A DNA stretch of 64,000 bases, from positions 284,240 to 348,239 of the forward strand of contig NZ_FOQG01000003.1 in the NCBI RefSeq assembly GCF_900113685.1, written 5' to 3'. This DNA is from Nocardioides psychrotolerans. Its GTDB lineage: Bacteria > Actinomycetota > Actinomycetes > Propionibacteriales > Nocardioidaceae. Position numbers and translations under genes: made by a program. The notes below the pieces were generated by a model, which was not told the origin of the DNA, made no database searches, and worked only from the letters and a program-made list of their open reading frames with translations. The first letter of the stretch is position 1, and each line of letters begins with the position of its first letter. Positions 24,409 through 32,899 of this stretch are shown here, one piece after another.

Positions 24409-26460
24409 ATGACCACTGCACCACGCCGCGTGGCGGTGGTGGGCTCCGGCATCGCCGGACTCACGGCTGCCTACGTCGCGGCCAAGACCGCTCACGTCAC
24501 GCTCTTCGAGACCGACGACCGCCTCGGCGGCCATGCCGACACCCACCGGGTCCCCGAGACCTCGGCGCGAGGCGTGCGCGAGCTCGCCATCGACACCGGG
24601 TTTATCGTCCACAACGAGCGCACCTACCCGGTCCTGCTCAGGATGTTCGCCGAGCTGGGCGTGCAGACACAGCCCTCCGAGATGTCGATGTCGATCCGCG
24701 ACGACCAGACGGGGCTCGAGTGGGCCGGCGCGCTGGGCCGCAAGGGCGTCATCCCCACCGCCGGCCACCTCGCCAACCCGCGCTACCTCCGGATGCTCAC
24801 CGAGATCCCCCGCTTCCACCGCCGCGCCAAGGCGCTGCTCGCAGCCGCCGAGAGCGGCGCCGGAGCCGACGCCGACACCACGCTCCGGGTCTTCCTCGAC
24901 GAGGGCGGCTTCACGCCCTACTTCACGCGCCACTTCATGGAGCCCCTCGTCGCGGCGGTGTGGTCGTGCGACCCCGAGGTCTCGCTCGACTACCCCGCGC
25001 GCTACCTCTTCAGCTTCCTTCAGCACCACGGGATGCTCACGATCTTCGGCTCGCCGCAGTGGCGCACCGTCACCGGCGGCTCCCACTCCTACGTCGATCG
25101 CGTGGCGGCTGCCCTCCCCGACATCCGCCTCGGCGCCAAGGTCACCTCGGTCCTCGAGACCCCCGACGGCGTGGAGGTCACGGACGGCAACGGCGAGGTC
25201 ACCACCTTCGACGCGATCGTCATCGCGGCCCACCCCGGCCAGGCGCTCACGATGCTGGCCGAGCCGACCGAGCTGCAGCGCGAGCTCCTCTCGGCGATGC
25301 CCTACGCGCCCAACACCGCGATCCTGCACACCGACACCTCCCTGCTCCCCGAGACCGCCAACACCTGGGCCTCGTGGAACTTCCGCCGCCCCACCGCGGG
25401 ACAGGGAGCTGACGGGGGCGATGGCGTGCTGGTCACCTACGACCTGACGCGCCTGCAACGCCTCGACACCGACGTCCACTACCTCGTGACCCTAGGCGGC
25501 GAGCACCTCATCGACCCGGCCACGGTCATCGACCGCATGGAGTACGAGCACCCGCTCTACAACCCCACCTCGGTCGCCGCGCAGGCTCGCCTGCCCGAGA
25601 TCGACACCGACCGGGTCGCCTTCGCCGGCGCCTACCACGGCTGGGGCTTCCACGAGGACGGCGCTCGCTCCGGCCTCGCCGCGGTCGAGCGGCTCGGCCT
25701 CACCTGGCCCGACCAGGGCGAGCGGGCCGATCGCACCCCGGTCCCGGCGCTGCCGGCCGGCGGCCAGGTCTATGAGACCACCATCTCCCACACCCGTCGT
25801 GCGCCGTTCGTGCGCTCCTTCGAGCACGCCTCGCACACCTGGCTCGTCGACCTCGACGCGCTGCCGGACCACGGGATCCTCGGCCGGTTCGAGGCACGTG
25901 ACCACCTCGGGTCGCCCGAGCGGAGCCTCCGCGCCAACATCGAGGACTTCCTTGCCGAGCACGGCGTCACCCTGGGTGGCAACGGGGGCGGCGGCCGGAT
26001 CCTCATGGCGGCCAACGCCCGAGCCTTCGGCTACTGCTTCAACCCGATCAGCGTCTTCTGGTGCTGGGACTCCCAGGGCGAGCGCGTGGCCACCGTCGTC
26101 GAGGTGCACAACACCTACGGCGATCGGCACGCCTACCTCGTCCAGCCGGACGCCAACGGGCGCGCCACGACCGACAAGGCCATGTACGTCTCCCCGTTCC
26201 ACGGAACCGACGGGCGCTACGACCTCGCCGTCCCGGTCCCGGGGCGCAGCCTCGCCATCGCGGTCACGCTCCACAGCGACGACGGGGCGGTGTTCTCGGC
26301 CGCCCTGAAGGGTCGCCGGAGCAACCGACCCGCCTGGCGCGCCGCCCCCGCTGTCCTGCGCCACTCCGCGCTCATCCGAGCCCACGGCATCTGGCTCTGG
26401 CTCCGACGTCTGCCGATCCGCCCCCGCCCGCACCACCACCAGGAAGGAGTCTCGCGATGA
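24409..26460 (+). CDS. Fused FAD-dependent amine-oxidase-like oxidoreductase and DUF1365 protein
   Basis: 683 residues. The N-terminal half (about 1-440) is a flavin oxidoreductase with dinucleotide motif VVGSGIAGLTAAYVAAKTAHVTLFE and the C-terminal FAD motif FAGAYHGWGFHEDGARSG. The second half (about 450-683) is DUF1365 (YETTISHTRRAPFVRSF, ARAFGYCFNPISVFWCWD, KAMYVSPFHG). In Mycobacterium tuberculosis these are separate adjacent genes (Rv0449c, Rv0448c) of the SigK regulon, so a fusion says they act together, probably in lipid modification with the next methyltransferases. Stop overlaps the next ATG. Confidence 0.9.
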   Translation: MTTAPRRVAVVGSGIAGLTAAYVAAKTAHVTLFETDDRLGGHADTHRVPETSARGVRELAIDTGFIVHNERTYPVLLRMFAELGVQTQPSEMSMSIRDDQTGLEWAGALGRKGVIPTAGHLANPRYLRMLTEIPRFHRRAKALLAAAESGAGADADTTLRVFLDEGGFTPYFTRHFMEPLVAAVWSCDPEVSLDYPARYLFSFLQHHGMLTIFGSPQWRTVTGGSHSYVDRVAAALPDIRLGAKVTSVLETPDGVEVTDGNGEVTTFDAIVIAAHPGQALTMLAEPTELQRELLSAMPYAPNTAILHTDTSLLPETANTWASWNFRRPTAGQGADGGDGVLVTYDLTRLQRLDTDVHYLVTLGGEHLIDPATVIDRMEYEHPLYNPTSVAAQARLPEIDTDRVAFAGAYHGWGFHEDGARSGLAAVERLGLTWPDQGERADRTPVPALPAGGQVYETTISHTRRAPFVRSFEHASHTWLVDLDALPDHGILGRFEARDHLGSPERSLRANIEDFLAEHGVTLGGNGGGGRILMAANARAFGYCFNPISVFWCWDSQGERVATVVEVHNTYGDRHAYLVQPDANGRATTDKAMYVSPFHGTDGRYDLAVPVPGRSLAIAVTLHSDDGAVFSAALKGRRSNRPAWRAAPAVLRHSALIRAHGIWLWLRRLPIRPRPHHHQEGVSR

Positions 26461-27758
26461 CCGTTGCACCCGCACGCCAGTCCGCGAACTACTGGCCCGG
26501 TCTCGACACCATTCCGTCGGGTCCCCGCGCCGCCGTGTCCTCCGCCATCGCCAAGCGGCTCTTCCACGCCGCCGTCGAGCGCCTCGACGTCACGGTGGTC
26601 TCGGGCGAGGAGACCTTCGGCAAGGGTGGGCCCGTCATGGTCATCCACCGGCCCGAGGAGTTCTACGCCCGGATCGGTCGCCACCAGCTGATCGGCTTCG
26701 GCGAGGCCTACCTCACCGGCGCCTGGGACACCCGTGAGCCGGCGGACCTCGGCGAGCTCATGACCGTGCTGGCCGCAGAGGTCTCCGACCTGGTGCCCCA
26801 GAGCCTGCAGAAGCTGCGCGCGCTCGTCGTGTCCCGTCCGCCGCGGTTCCACCGCAACTCCGAGGACAACACCCAGAGCAACATCGCGCACCACTACGAC
26901 CTGTCCAACGACCTCTTCGAGGAGTTCCTGGACGCCTCCCTCAGCTACTCCTCAGCGCTCTTCCCCTCCGAGGTCGTCGACCGCGGCGACCACCTTCAGG
27001 CGCTTGCCCCCACCGCCGTCCCCACGGCCGGCGAGCTGCACGAGGCTCAGGGCGCCAAGATCGAGCGCCTGCTCGACGAGGCTCACGTCGGCGAGGGCAC
27101 CCGCGTCCTGGAGATCGGCTCCGGCTGGGGCGAGCTCGCCATCCGCGCCGCGCGCCGCGGCGCAGTCGTGCGCACCATCACCCTGTCCACCGAGCAGAAG
27201 GCGCTCGCCGACCAGCGCATCGCCGCCGCCGGGTTCACCGAGCAGGTCTCGGTCGACCTGTGCGACTACCGCGCCGTCACCGGCACCTACGACGCCGTGC
27301 TGTCGGTCGAGATGATCGAGGCCGTCGGCTGGGAGTACTGGCAGACCTACTTCGAGACCATCGACCGGGTGCTCGCACCCGGTGGCCGGGTCTCCATCCA
27401 GGCGATCACGATGCCCCACGACCGGATGCTCGCGACCAAGCGGACCTACACCTGGATCAACAAATACATCTTCCCCGGCGGCTTCCTGCCCTCGGTCGAC
27501 GTGATCGACCAGATCACCCGCGACCACACGACGATCCGGGTCACCAACCGCCTCTCGATGGGCGCCCACTACGCCGAGACGTTGCGGCTGTGGGACGAGA
27601 CGTTCCTCGGTGCCTCGGCGAAGGTGCTGGAGCTCGGCTTCGACGAGCGGTTCCTGCGGATGTGGCACTTCTACCTCGAGTACTCCCGCGGTGGCTTCGC
27701 CTCGGGCTACATCGACGTCAACCAGATCACCTTCACCCGTCCGCAGGAGACCGCATGA
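26457..27758 (+). CDS. Cyclopropane-fatty-acyl-phospholipid synthase family methyltransferase (UfaA1-like)
   Basis: 433-residue SAM-dependent fatty acyl methyltransferase. SAM motif VLEIGSGWGELAIRAA (about residues 214-229), NIAHHYDLSNDLFEEFLD and YIFPGGFLPSVDV are family signatures. In M. tuberculosis the equivalent position holds ufaA1 (Rv0447c), implicated in branched fatty acid formation. It should methylate an unsaturated acyl chain of a phospholipid, giving a methyl branch or cyclopropane. ATGA overlap with both neighbours. Confidence 0.9.
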   Translation: MTVAPARQSANYWPGLDTIPSGPRAAVSSAIAKRLFHAAVERLDVTVVSGEETFGKGGPVMVIHRPEEFYARIGRHQLIGFGEAYLTGAWDTREPADLGELMTVLAAEVSDLVPQSLQKLRALVVSRPPRFHRNSEDNTQSNIAHHYDLSNDLFEEFLDASLSYSSALFPSEVVDRGDHLQALAPTAVPTAGELHEAQGAKIERLLDEAHVGEGTRVLEIGSGWGELAIRAARRGAVVRTITLSTEQKALADQRIAAAGFTEQVSVDLCDYRAVTGTYDAVLSVEMIEAVGWEYWQTYFETIDRVLAPGGRVSIQAITMPHDRMLATKRTYTWINKYIFPGGFLPSVDVIDQITRDHTTIRVTNRLSMGAHYAETLRLWDETFLGASAKVLELGFDERFLRMWHFYLEYSRGGFASGYIDVNQITFTRPQETA

Positions 27759-29077
27759 CCAGCCAGGTCGGGACGGCCACGCGCCCCTCGTCGCCCGGCA
27801 CCGGTGGTCCCGGAGGAGTGGCCGGCCAGCTCGCCGCGGCGCTCGCGCCCTTCGTGGGTGGCGAGCTGCCGATGCGGCTGCGCGCCTGGGACGGGTCCGA
27901 GGCCGGCCCGGTGGACGGCCCGCTCGTCGAGCTGCGCACGCCCGACGCCGTACGCCGTCTGCTCTGGCACCCGGGCGAGCTCGGCGCCGCGCAGGCCTAT
28001 GTCACCGGCGAGCTCGAGGTCCACGAGGTCGACGGCTGGGACCTCGACCGGGTCCTCTCCCATGCGTTCTCGGTCGCTCGCGACCGGGGACTGAGCGGTG
28101 GACGACCGAGCATCGTGGCGATGAGCCGCGCTGTGCGCACTGTCATGGGGATCGGTGCCCTCGGTCGTCCACCTGCTGCACCCGCCTCGCAGGCAAAGCT
28201 GCGCGGGCGGCTGCACTCGCAGCTGCGTGACCGCTCCGCGATCAGCTTCCACTACGACCTCTCCAACGAGTTCTACTCGCTGATCCTCGAGCCGCAGATG
28301 GCCTACTCCTCGGGCTACCACTCCTCGCCCGAGCAGCCCCTCGAGGAGGCGCAGTTCGACAAGCTCTCCCTGGTCTGTCGCAAGCTCGGCCTCGAGCCGG
28401 GCATGACCCTGCTCGACGTCGGCTGCGGATGGGGCTCGCTCTCGTTGCACGCCGCCGAGCACTTCGGCGCCAGGGTCGTGGGCGTCACGATCGCCGCGGA
28501 GCAGAAGAGGTTCATCGACGCCCGGATCGCCGAGCGCGGTCTTGAGGACAAGGTCACCATCCGTCTCCAGGACTACCGCGACGTCCCCGAGCGCGACCAC
28601 TTCGACGCGGTCTCCTCCATCGAGATGGGCGAGCACGTCGGGCAGGGCAACTACCCGACGTACGCCTCGGTGCTGCACCGCTCGGTCAAGCCGGGCGGGC
28701 GCGTGCTGATCCAGCAGATGTCGCGCACCGGCAGGTGGCCCGGCGGTGGACCGTTCATCGAGAACTTCATCGCGCCCGACATGTACATGCGCCCCGTCGG
28801 TGAGACCATCGCCTTCCTTGAGAGGAGCGGCCTTGAGGTCCGCGACGTCCACGGCCTGCGTGAGCACTACGTGCTGACGGTCGCCGGCTGGCTCGAGCGC
28901 TTCGACGCCCACCTCGAGCGGCTCACCGAGCTCGTGGGCGAGGAGGTCGTGCGGGTCTGGCGGCTCTACCTCGTCGGCGGCGCGATGGCCTTCCGGGACG
29001 GTCGCATGGGCGTCGACCAGATCCTCATGGTGCGTCCCGACGGGCAGCACAGCCTGCCCTGGGTGCGCGACTGGTGA
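27755..29077 (+). CDS. Second cyclopropane-fatty-acyl-phospholipid synthase family methyltransferase
   Basis: 440-residue paralogue of the preceding gene, clearly diverged. It has SAM motif LLDVGCGWGSLSLHAAEHFGA, AISFHYDLSNEFYSLIL, YRDVPERDHFDAVSSIEMGEHVG, and ends with the usual CFA tail. It adds an N-terminal about 100-residue region with VRRLLWHPGELGAAQAYVTGELEV as in CFA synthases. Retention of two tandem copies suggests two substrates or a two-step reaction. ATGA at its start, GTGA at its end. Confidence 0.9.
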   Translation: MTSQVGTATRPSSPGTGGPGGVAGQLAAALAPFVGGELPMRLRAWDGSEAGPVDGPLVELRTPDAVRRLLWHPGELGAAQAYVTGELEVHEVDGWDLDRVLSHAFSVARDRGLSGGRPSIVAMSRAVRTVMGIGALGRPPAAPASQAKLRGRLHSQLRDRSAISFHYDLSNEFYSLILEPQMAYSSGYHSSPEQPLEEAQFDKLSLVCRKLGLEPGMTLLDVGCGWGSLSLHAAEHFGARVVGVTIAAEQKRFIDARIAERGLEDKVTIRLQDYRDVPERDHFDAVSSIEMGEHVGQGNYPTYASVLHRSVKPGGRVLIQQMSRTGRWPGGGPFIENFIAPDMYMRPVGETIAFLERSGLEVRDVHGLREHYVLTVAGWLERFDAHLERLTELVGEEVVRVWRLYLVGGAMAFRDGRMGVDQILMVRPDGQHSLPWVRDW

Positions 29078-29868
29078 ACGACGTCCTGCTCGCCTCCCTG
29101 GTCGCGCTCGCCTCGGCCGCCCTGTTGATGGTGGTCACGGCCTTCGCCGCGCGCCGCCTCAACCGCGTGGCGGTCGTCGACGTCGCCTGGGGCCTCGGAT
29201 TCGTCCTCGTCGCCCTCACCTCGACGGTGGTCGGGCTGACGACGGACGGTGATCCGGTCCGGCGGTGGATCGTGCTGGCGCTGGTCAGTACATGGGGTCT
29301 GCGCCTCGCCTGGCACATCCGCCGTCGGGCTGTCGGCCACGGGGAGGACCCTCGCTACGAGGCACTCCTCGGCGGCCCGCTCGACCAGGTCGGCCTGGGC
29401 CTCGCGGTCCGCAAGGTCTTCCTGGTGCAGGGCTTCGCGATCTGGTTCATCTCCCTGCCGGTGCAGGTCGGTGCGGTCTCGGACGTCTGGTGCTGGCCGA
29501 TCGTCGTGGCCGGGATCCTGTTGTGGACGGTCGGCCTGCTCTTCGAGACCGTCGGCGACGCCCAGCTCGCTGCCTACAAGGCCGACCCGGACCGACCCAA
29601 GGTCATGGACCGGGGGCTGTGGCGCTACACCCGCCACCCCAACTACTTCGGCGACGCCTGCATCTGGTGGGGCGTCTGGCTGATGGCCGGACTCGGCTCC
29701 GGCTGGGTCGCCGGCCTGGCGACCGTGCTGGCGCCGGTGGCGATGACCTACTTCCTGGTCTTCGCCACCGGGGCCCGGCTGCTCGAGAAGACGATGATGC
29801 AGCGTGAGGGCTACCCCGCCTACGCCGCACGCACGTCGATGTTCTTCCCGCTACCGCCGAAGGGCTAG
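29074..29868 (+). CDS. DUF1295 membrane protein, steroid 5-alpha-reductase-like
   Basis: 264-residue protein with about six to seven hydrophobic helices. The C-terminal signature LWRYTRHPNYFGDACIWWGVWL and AYAARTSMFFPLPP define DUF1295, whose reductase relatives use NADPH to reduce C=C bonds. Its M. tuberculosis counterpart Rv0446c lies in the SigK locus, so a role in reducing an acyl intermediate made by the upstream methyltransferases is plausible. GTG start at 29074 overlaps the upstream stop. The next gene converges, 13 bp away. Confidence 0.85.
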   Translation: MNDVLLASLVALASAALLMVVTAFAARRLNRVAVVDVAWGLGFVLVALTSTVVGLTTDGDPVRRWIVLALVSTWGLRLAWHIRRRAVGHGEDPRYEALLGGPLDQVGLGLAVRKVFLVQGFAIWFISLPVQVGAVSDVWCWPIVVAGILLWTVGLLFETVGDAQLAAYKADPDRPKVMDRGLWRYTRHPNYFGDACIWWGVWLMAGLGSGWVAGLATVLAPVAMTYFLVFATGARLLEKTMMQREGYPAYAARTSMFFPLPPKG

Positions 29869-29881
29869 CTGGCGCTGTCCC

Positions 29882-30610
29882 TCAGTGGGCGAAGAGTCGC
29901 GCGGTCCAGTGCGACTGGTGACCGTTCGGATCGCGCCAGGTGCCCTCGACGGTCACGTCATCGGTCCACCGGCCCGTCGTGCACCGCCCACCGCTGCACG
30001 TCTCGTGCCACGCCGAGCCGCCCACGTGAGCCCCACCGAACGACGTGTGGTTGACCATGAAGCCGCTCATCTGGTTGCCCTTGAAGGTAAAGTGCACCAT
30101 GCGGCCGTACATGTCGTGGCCCAGGTAGCTGCCTTCGTAGGGGAGCACGGCGTGCACCGTGCTGGTCCTGGACACCCCGGCCTTCGTCAGGCTGACCTTG
30201 CTCGGCGTCGAGCTGCGGTGCGCGAAGAGAGCCGCGGTGAAGTGTGCCTCGGCGCCGCTGCTGGGCATGTTCCACACGCCCTCGACGGTGACGTCGTCAG
30301 TCCAGCCGCCGCGCGTGCACTTGCCGTCGTTGCAGGTGTGGTGCCACTGGTGACCCGACACGCTCGCCCCGCCGAAGCCGGTGCCGTTGACGCGGAAGTT
30401 GTGGATCCGGCCGCCGTAGTAGTCGAAACGGACGGTCCGGTAATACATGTCGTGGCCCAGGTAGTGCCCCTCGTAGGGCAGCACGGCTTGCAGTGGCAGA
30501 GCCGCGGCTGACGCGTGGACGGCGGTCGGCTGGCTGGCCTGTGCCTGCCAACCCCCCAGTCCGAGCCCGAGTGCCAGCACGGCCACGGCCGCGAAGATCT
30601 TCTTGCGCAT
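29882..30610 (-). CDS. Secreted protein with two tandem copies of an unrecognised domain
   Basis: 242 residues. Signal peptide residues 1-26 (cleaved near ASQ). Two similar repeats follow: 42-131 and 154-242, joined by a Ser/Thr linker. Each contains VLPYEGxYLGHDMY, a VNxTxFGGA segment, WHxTCxxGxCTxGxWTDDVTVEG and a final LFAH. Each repeat holds one pair of Cys (93/98 and 205/210) spaced by four residues, likely a disulphide in the exported protein. I recognise no family. Its position beside the SigK locus may be coincidental. The ATG follows a purine-rich GGGGAGACAG. Confidence 0.8.
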   Translation of the reverse strand: MRKKIFAAVAVLALGLGLGGWQAQASQPTAVHASAAALPLQAVLPYEGHYLGHDMYYRTVRFDYYGGRIHNFRVNGTGFGGASVSGHQWHHTCNDGKCTRGGWTDDVTVEGVWNMPSSGAEAHFTAALFAHRSSTPSKVSLTKAGVSRTSTVHAVLPYEGSYLGHDMYGRMVHFTFKGNQMSGFMVNHTSFGGAHVGGSAWHETCSGGRCTTGRWTDDVTVEGTWRDPNGHQSHWTARLFAH

Positions 30611-31028
30611 GGATCTGTCTCCCCTCGTGTGCCAGCGCCCTCCCGACGCCGGCCCCTCCCGACGACGCTAGGTCGGACCGATGGGGGTGGCCATGGTCAT
30701 GAGTGACCCCTGATGACCTGGGGTGCCAGGAGAGGTTCGCCGGCCCGAGCCGGCTTCTCTCCCTGTCACCCGGCGGCCGCATCTTCGTGCCGGTCGCTCC
30801 AGGTGTCGCACGAGGCGAACCAGGGGTTGTGTCGGGGTGCCCGCACGACCGCCCATGAAATCCGGCCGCGTGGGGACTCCCTCCCTGTGGCGGCCCTCCC
30901 CAGTGCCGCCGACCCTCGACACTAGGGCCGGACGGACCCCCACGTCATGACTCGATCTGACTAGTCGGACATGACTAGGTCGGGTGGGGTGGGCGGCTCG
31001 AGCAGGCCGGGCTCGTATCCTGACGTTC
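30611..31028. other. Intergenic region, no gene recognised
   Basis: About 418 bp between divergent genes. It holds CGGCCCT (30891-30897) with its reverse complement at 30924-30930, and three TGACT(A/C)G copies at 30948, 30958 and 30972 close to the phosphatase gene, which may be regulator half-sites. No open frame here has convincing protein features. Confidence 0.5.
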
Positions 31029-31814
31029 GTGACCTCCGACGACGCCGACCTCGGCGAAGAGCTCGTCCGCCTCGCCTCTGCCGACAACTTCCGCGACCTC
31101 GCCGGCCCCGGCTACCCCACGGCCGACGGCCGACGGGTACGCCGTGGCGTGCTGTTCCGCTCCAACGAGCTGACCCTGACCCACGAGGACGCCCAGGCCC
31201 TGGCCGCGCTCGGGGTGGAGACGATCTTCGACCTGCGCGACGCCCACGAGATCGAGGCCCACCCCGATGCTCCCGTGCCCGGCGCCACCTGGCGTCATGT
31301 GGAGGTCAAGGGCATCCCGATGGAGGCGGTCGCCTCGCTGCAGACGCACGAGCAGGGCCTCGCGGTCATGGGTGAGGTCTACCGCGGGTTCGTGGAGAAG
31401 GAGGGCGGCCGGGCCGCGTTCGGCGAGCTTCTGCACTCGATCGCCCAGGGCCGAGCGGCCCAGGTGTTCCACTGCACCGCCGGGAAGGACCGCACCGGAT
31501 GGGCCTCGGTGCTGCTGCTCCACGTCGCGGGCGTGGCGCCGGAGACGATCCTCGAGGACTACCTGGCGACCAACACGATCTCGTCGGCGACCCGCGTGAA
31601 ATACCTCGGCATGGTCCGCGAGCACCTCGGCGACGACAAGGTGGAGGTCTACGAGACCGTCATGGTCGCCGACGCGCGCTACCTGCAGCAGGCCTACGAC
31701 GCCGTCGTCTCGTCGTACGGCTCGATGGAGGGCTACCTCGCCGACGGGCTAGGACTGGGTGCCGACACCCTCGCTGCGCTGCGGGCCCGGCTGCTCGACC
31801 ACGGGGTCGAGTAG
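31029..31814 (+). CDS. Tyrosine-protein phosphatase (PtpB/DSP-like)
   Basis: 261 residues with P-loop HCTAGKDRTGW (HCX5R type with the extra AGKD/Lys of the MptpB family), preceded by SADNFRDLAGPGYPTADGRRVRRGVLFRSNEL, the standard N-terminus of these enzymes. They dephosphorylate tyrosine or phosphoinositide substrates. GTG 31029 is favoured because it begins just before the conserved N-terminal segment; an in-frame ATG at 30984 is less likely. Its 3' end overlaps the convergent YihY gene by 66 bp. Confidence 0.88.
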   Translation: MTSDDADLGEELVRLASADNFRDLAGPGYPTADGRRVRRGVLFRSNELTLTHEDAQALAALGVETIFDLRDAHEIEAHPDAPVPGATWRHVEVKGIPMEAVASLQTHEQGLAVMGEVYRGFVEKEGGRAAFGELLHSIAQGRAAQVFHCTAGKDRTGWASVLLLHVAGVAPETILEDYLATNTISSATRVKYLGMVREHLGDDKVEVYETVMVADARYLQQAYDAVVSSYGSMEGYLADGLGLGADTLAALRARLLDHGVE

Positions 31815-32864
31815 TGCCGGGATCTCGGTGGTCCGGGCTTGCTTGGAGTCCTTGGCATCGGGGTCGAGCACGATCTCGTGGGTGCCGCCGTCGCGGCCCT
31901 CGAAGCGGACGGTGACGGTCTCGAAGCCCTTGTGGCGCTGCATCTGCGCATACATCGCATAGGCCCGACGATCGGCCTCGGTCAGGTCGACGGAGTCGGT
32001 GAACGGGGTGAGCAGGGCCCGGGGCCAGAGCCGGCGGGCGATCACGACGTTGACCTCGACGCCGAGGACCGCGATGACGGCGCCCACGTAGATCAGCCCG
32101 ATGAGACCGAGAACGAGGCCGAAGACGCCGTTCATGGAGCTGGTGCCCGTGAGCACACGGGTGGCGTAGATCGTGCCGAGGTGCTGCAGCGCCTGCCACA
32201 GCACGGCAACGAAGAACGCCCCGGGAGCAACGCGCCTCAGCCGCAGGCTGCGTGCCGAGGCCAGCCGGAAGAGGAAGGTCAGGACCAGGCCGACGATGAG
32301 GACCGTGGCAGCCAGGATCAGCCAGCGGATCGTCGTGTCCAGCTCCGTGCCGAACATCTCGGCGTTGGAGCCGACCGCACCGAAGACCGACAGACCCAGG
32401 ACGCCCAGGCCCGCGAAGAGCAGCAGCGCGAGCGACTTGAAGCGCAGCAGGAACGGGTTGGGGCGGCTGTTGCGCGGGACCGCCCACGCGGTGGCCATGA
32501 CGTTCTGGATGGCCTGCCCGAGCCCGAGGCAACCGTAGAGCGCGGCCAACGACCCGACGACGACCGCACCGGTCGAGCCCGTCAGTCCCTCGGGACGACC
32601 GAGCTGGTCACCGATGATCGGGAACTGTCCCAATGCGGAGTTGAGCGCCTGCTCCTGCAGGTCAGGGTTGCCCTGGAGGACGAACCCGAAGATGGACGAG
32701 GCCAGCAGCAGCAGCGGGAAGATCGCGATGAACGCGTAGTAGGTGACGGTCGCGGCCAGGTAGTTGCCCTGGTCGTCGAAGAACTTGTAGACCACGGCCA
32801 GGGGGAACCCGAGGAACGAGTGCCGCCGCTGGGTGCGGTCGACCTTCCCCACGACGTTGCTCAC
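31749..32864 (-). CDS. YihY/BrkB family inner membrane protein
   Basis: 371-residue polytopic membrane protein of the YihY/virulence factor BrkB family, with six or so helices. LAATVTYYAFIAIFPLLLLASSIFG and APGAFFVAVLWQALQHLGTIY are family signatures. Function is unknown. The C-terminal about 75 residues are hydrophilic and cytosolic. GTG start at 32864. It follows the end of the acyl-CoA dehydrogenase operon by 35 bp and might be read through. Confidence 0.88.
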   Translation of the reverse strand: MSNVVGKVDRTQRRHSFLGFPLAVVYKFFDDQGNYLAATVTYYAFIAIFPLLLLASSIFGFVLQGNPDLQEQALNSALGQFPIIGDQLGRPEGLTGSTGAVVVGSLAALYGCLGLGQAIQNVMATAWAVPRNSRPNPFLLRFKSLALLLFAGLGVLGLSVFGAVGSNAEMFGTELDTTIRWLILAATVLIVGLVLTFLFRLASARSLRLRRVAPGAFFVAVLWQALQHLGTIYATRVLTGTSSMNGVFGLVLGLIGLIYVGAVIAVLGVEVNVVIARRLWPRALLTPFTDSVDLTEADRRAYAMYAQMQRHKGFETVTVRFEGRDGGTHEIVLDPDAKDSKQARTTEIPALLDPVVEQPGPQRSEGVGTQS

Positions 32865-32899
32865 AAGCCGAGGTTACCGGCGGGCCCACGCACCACGGG

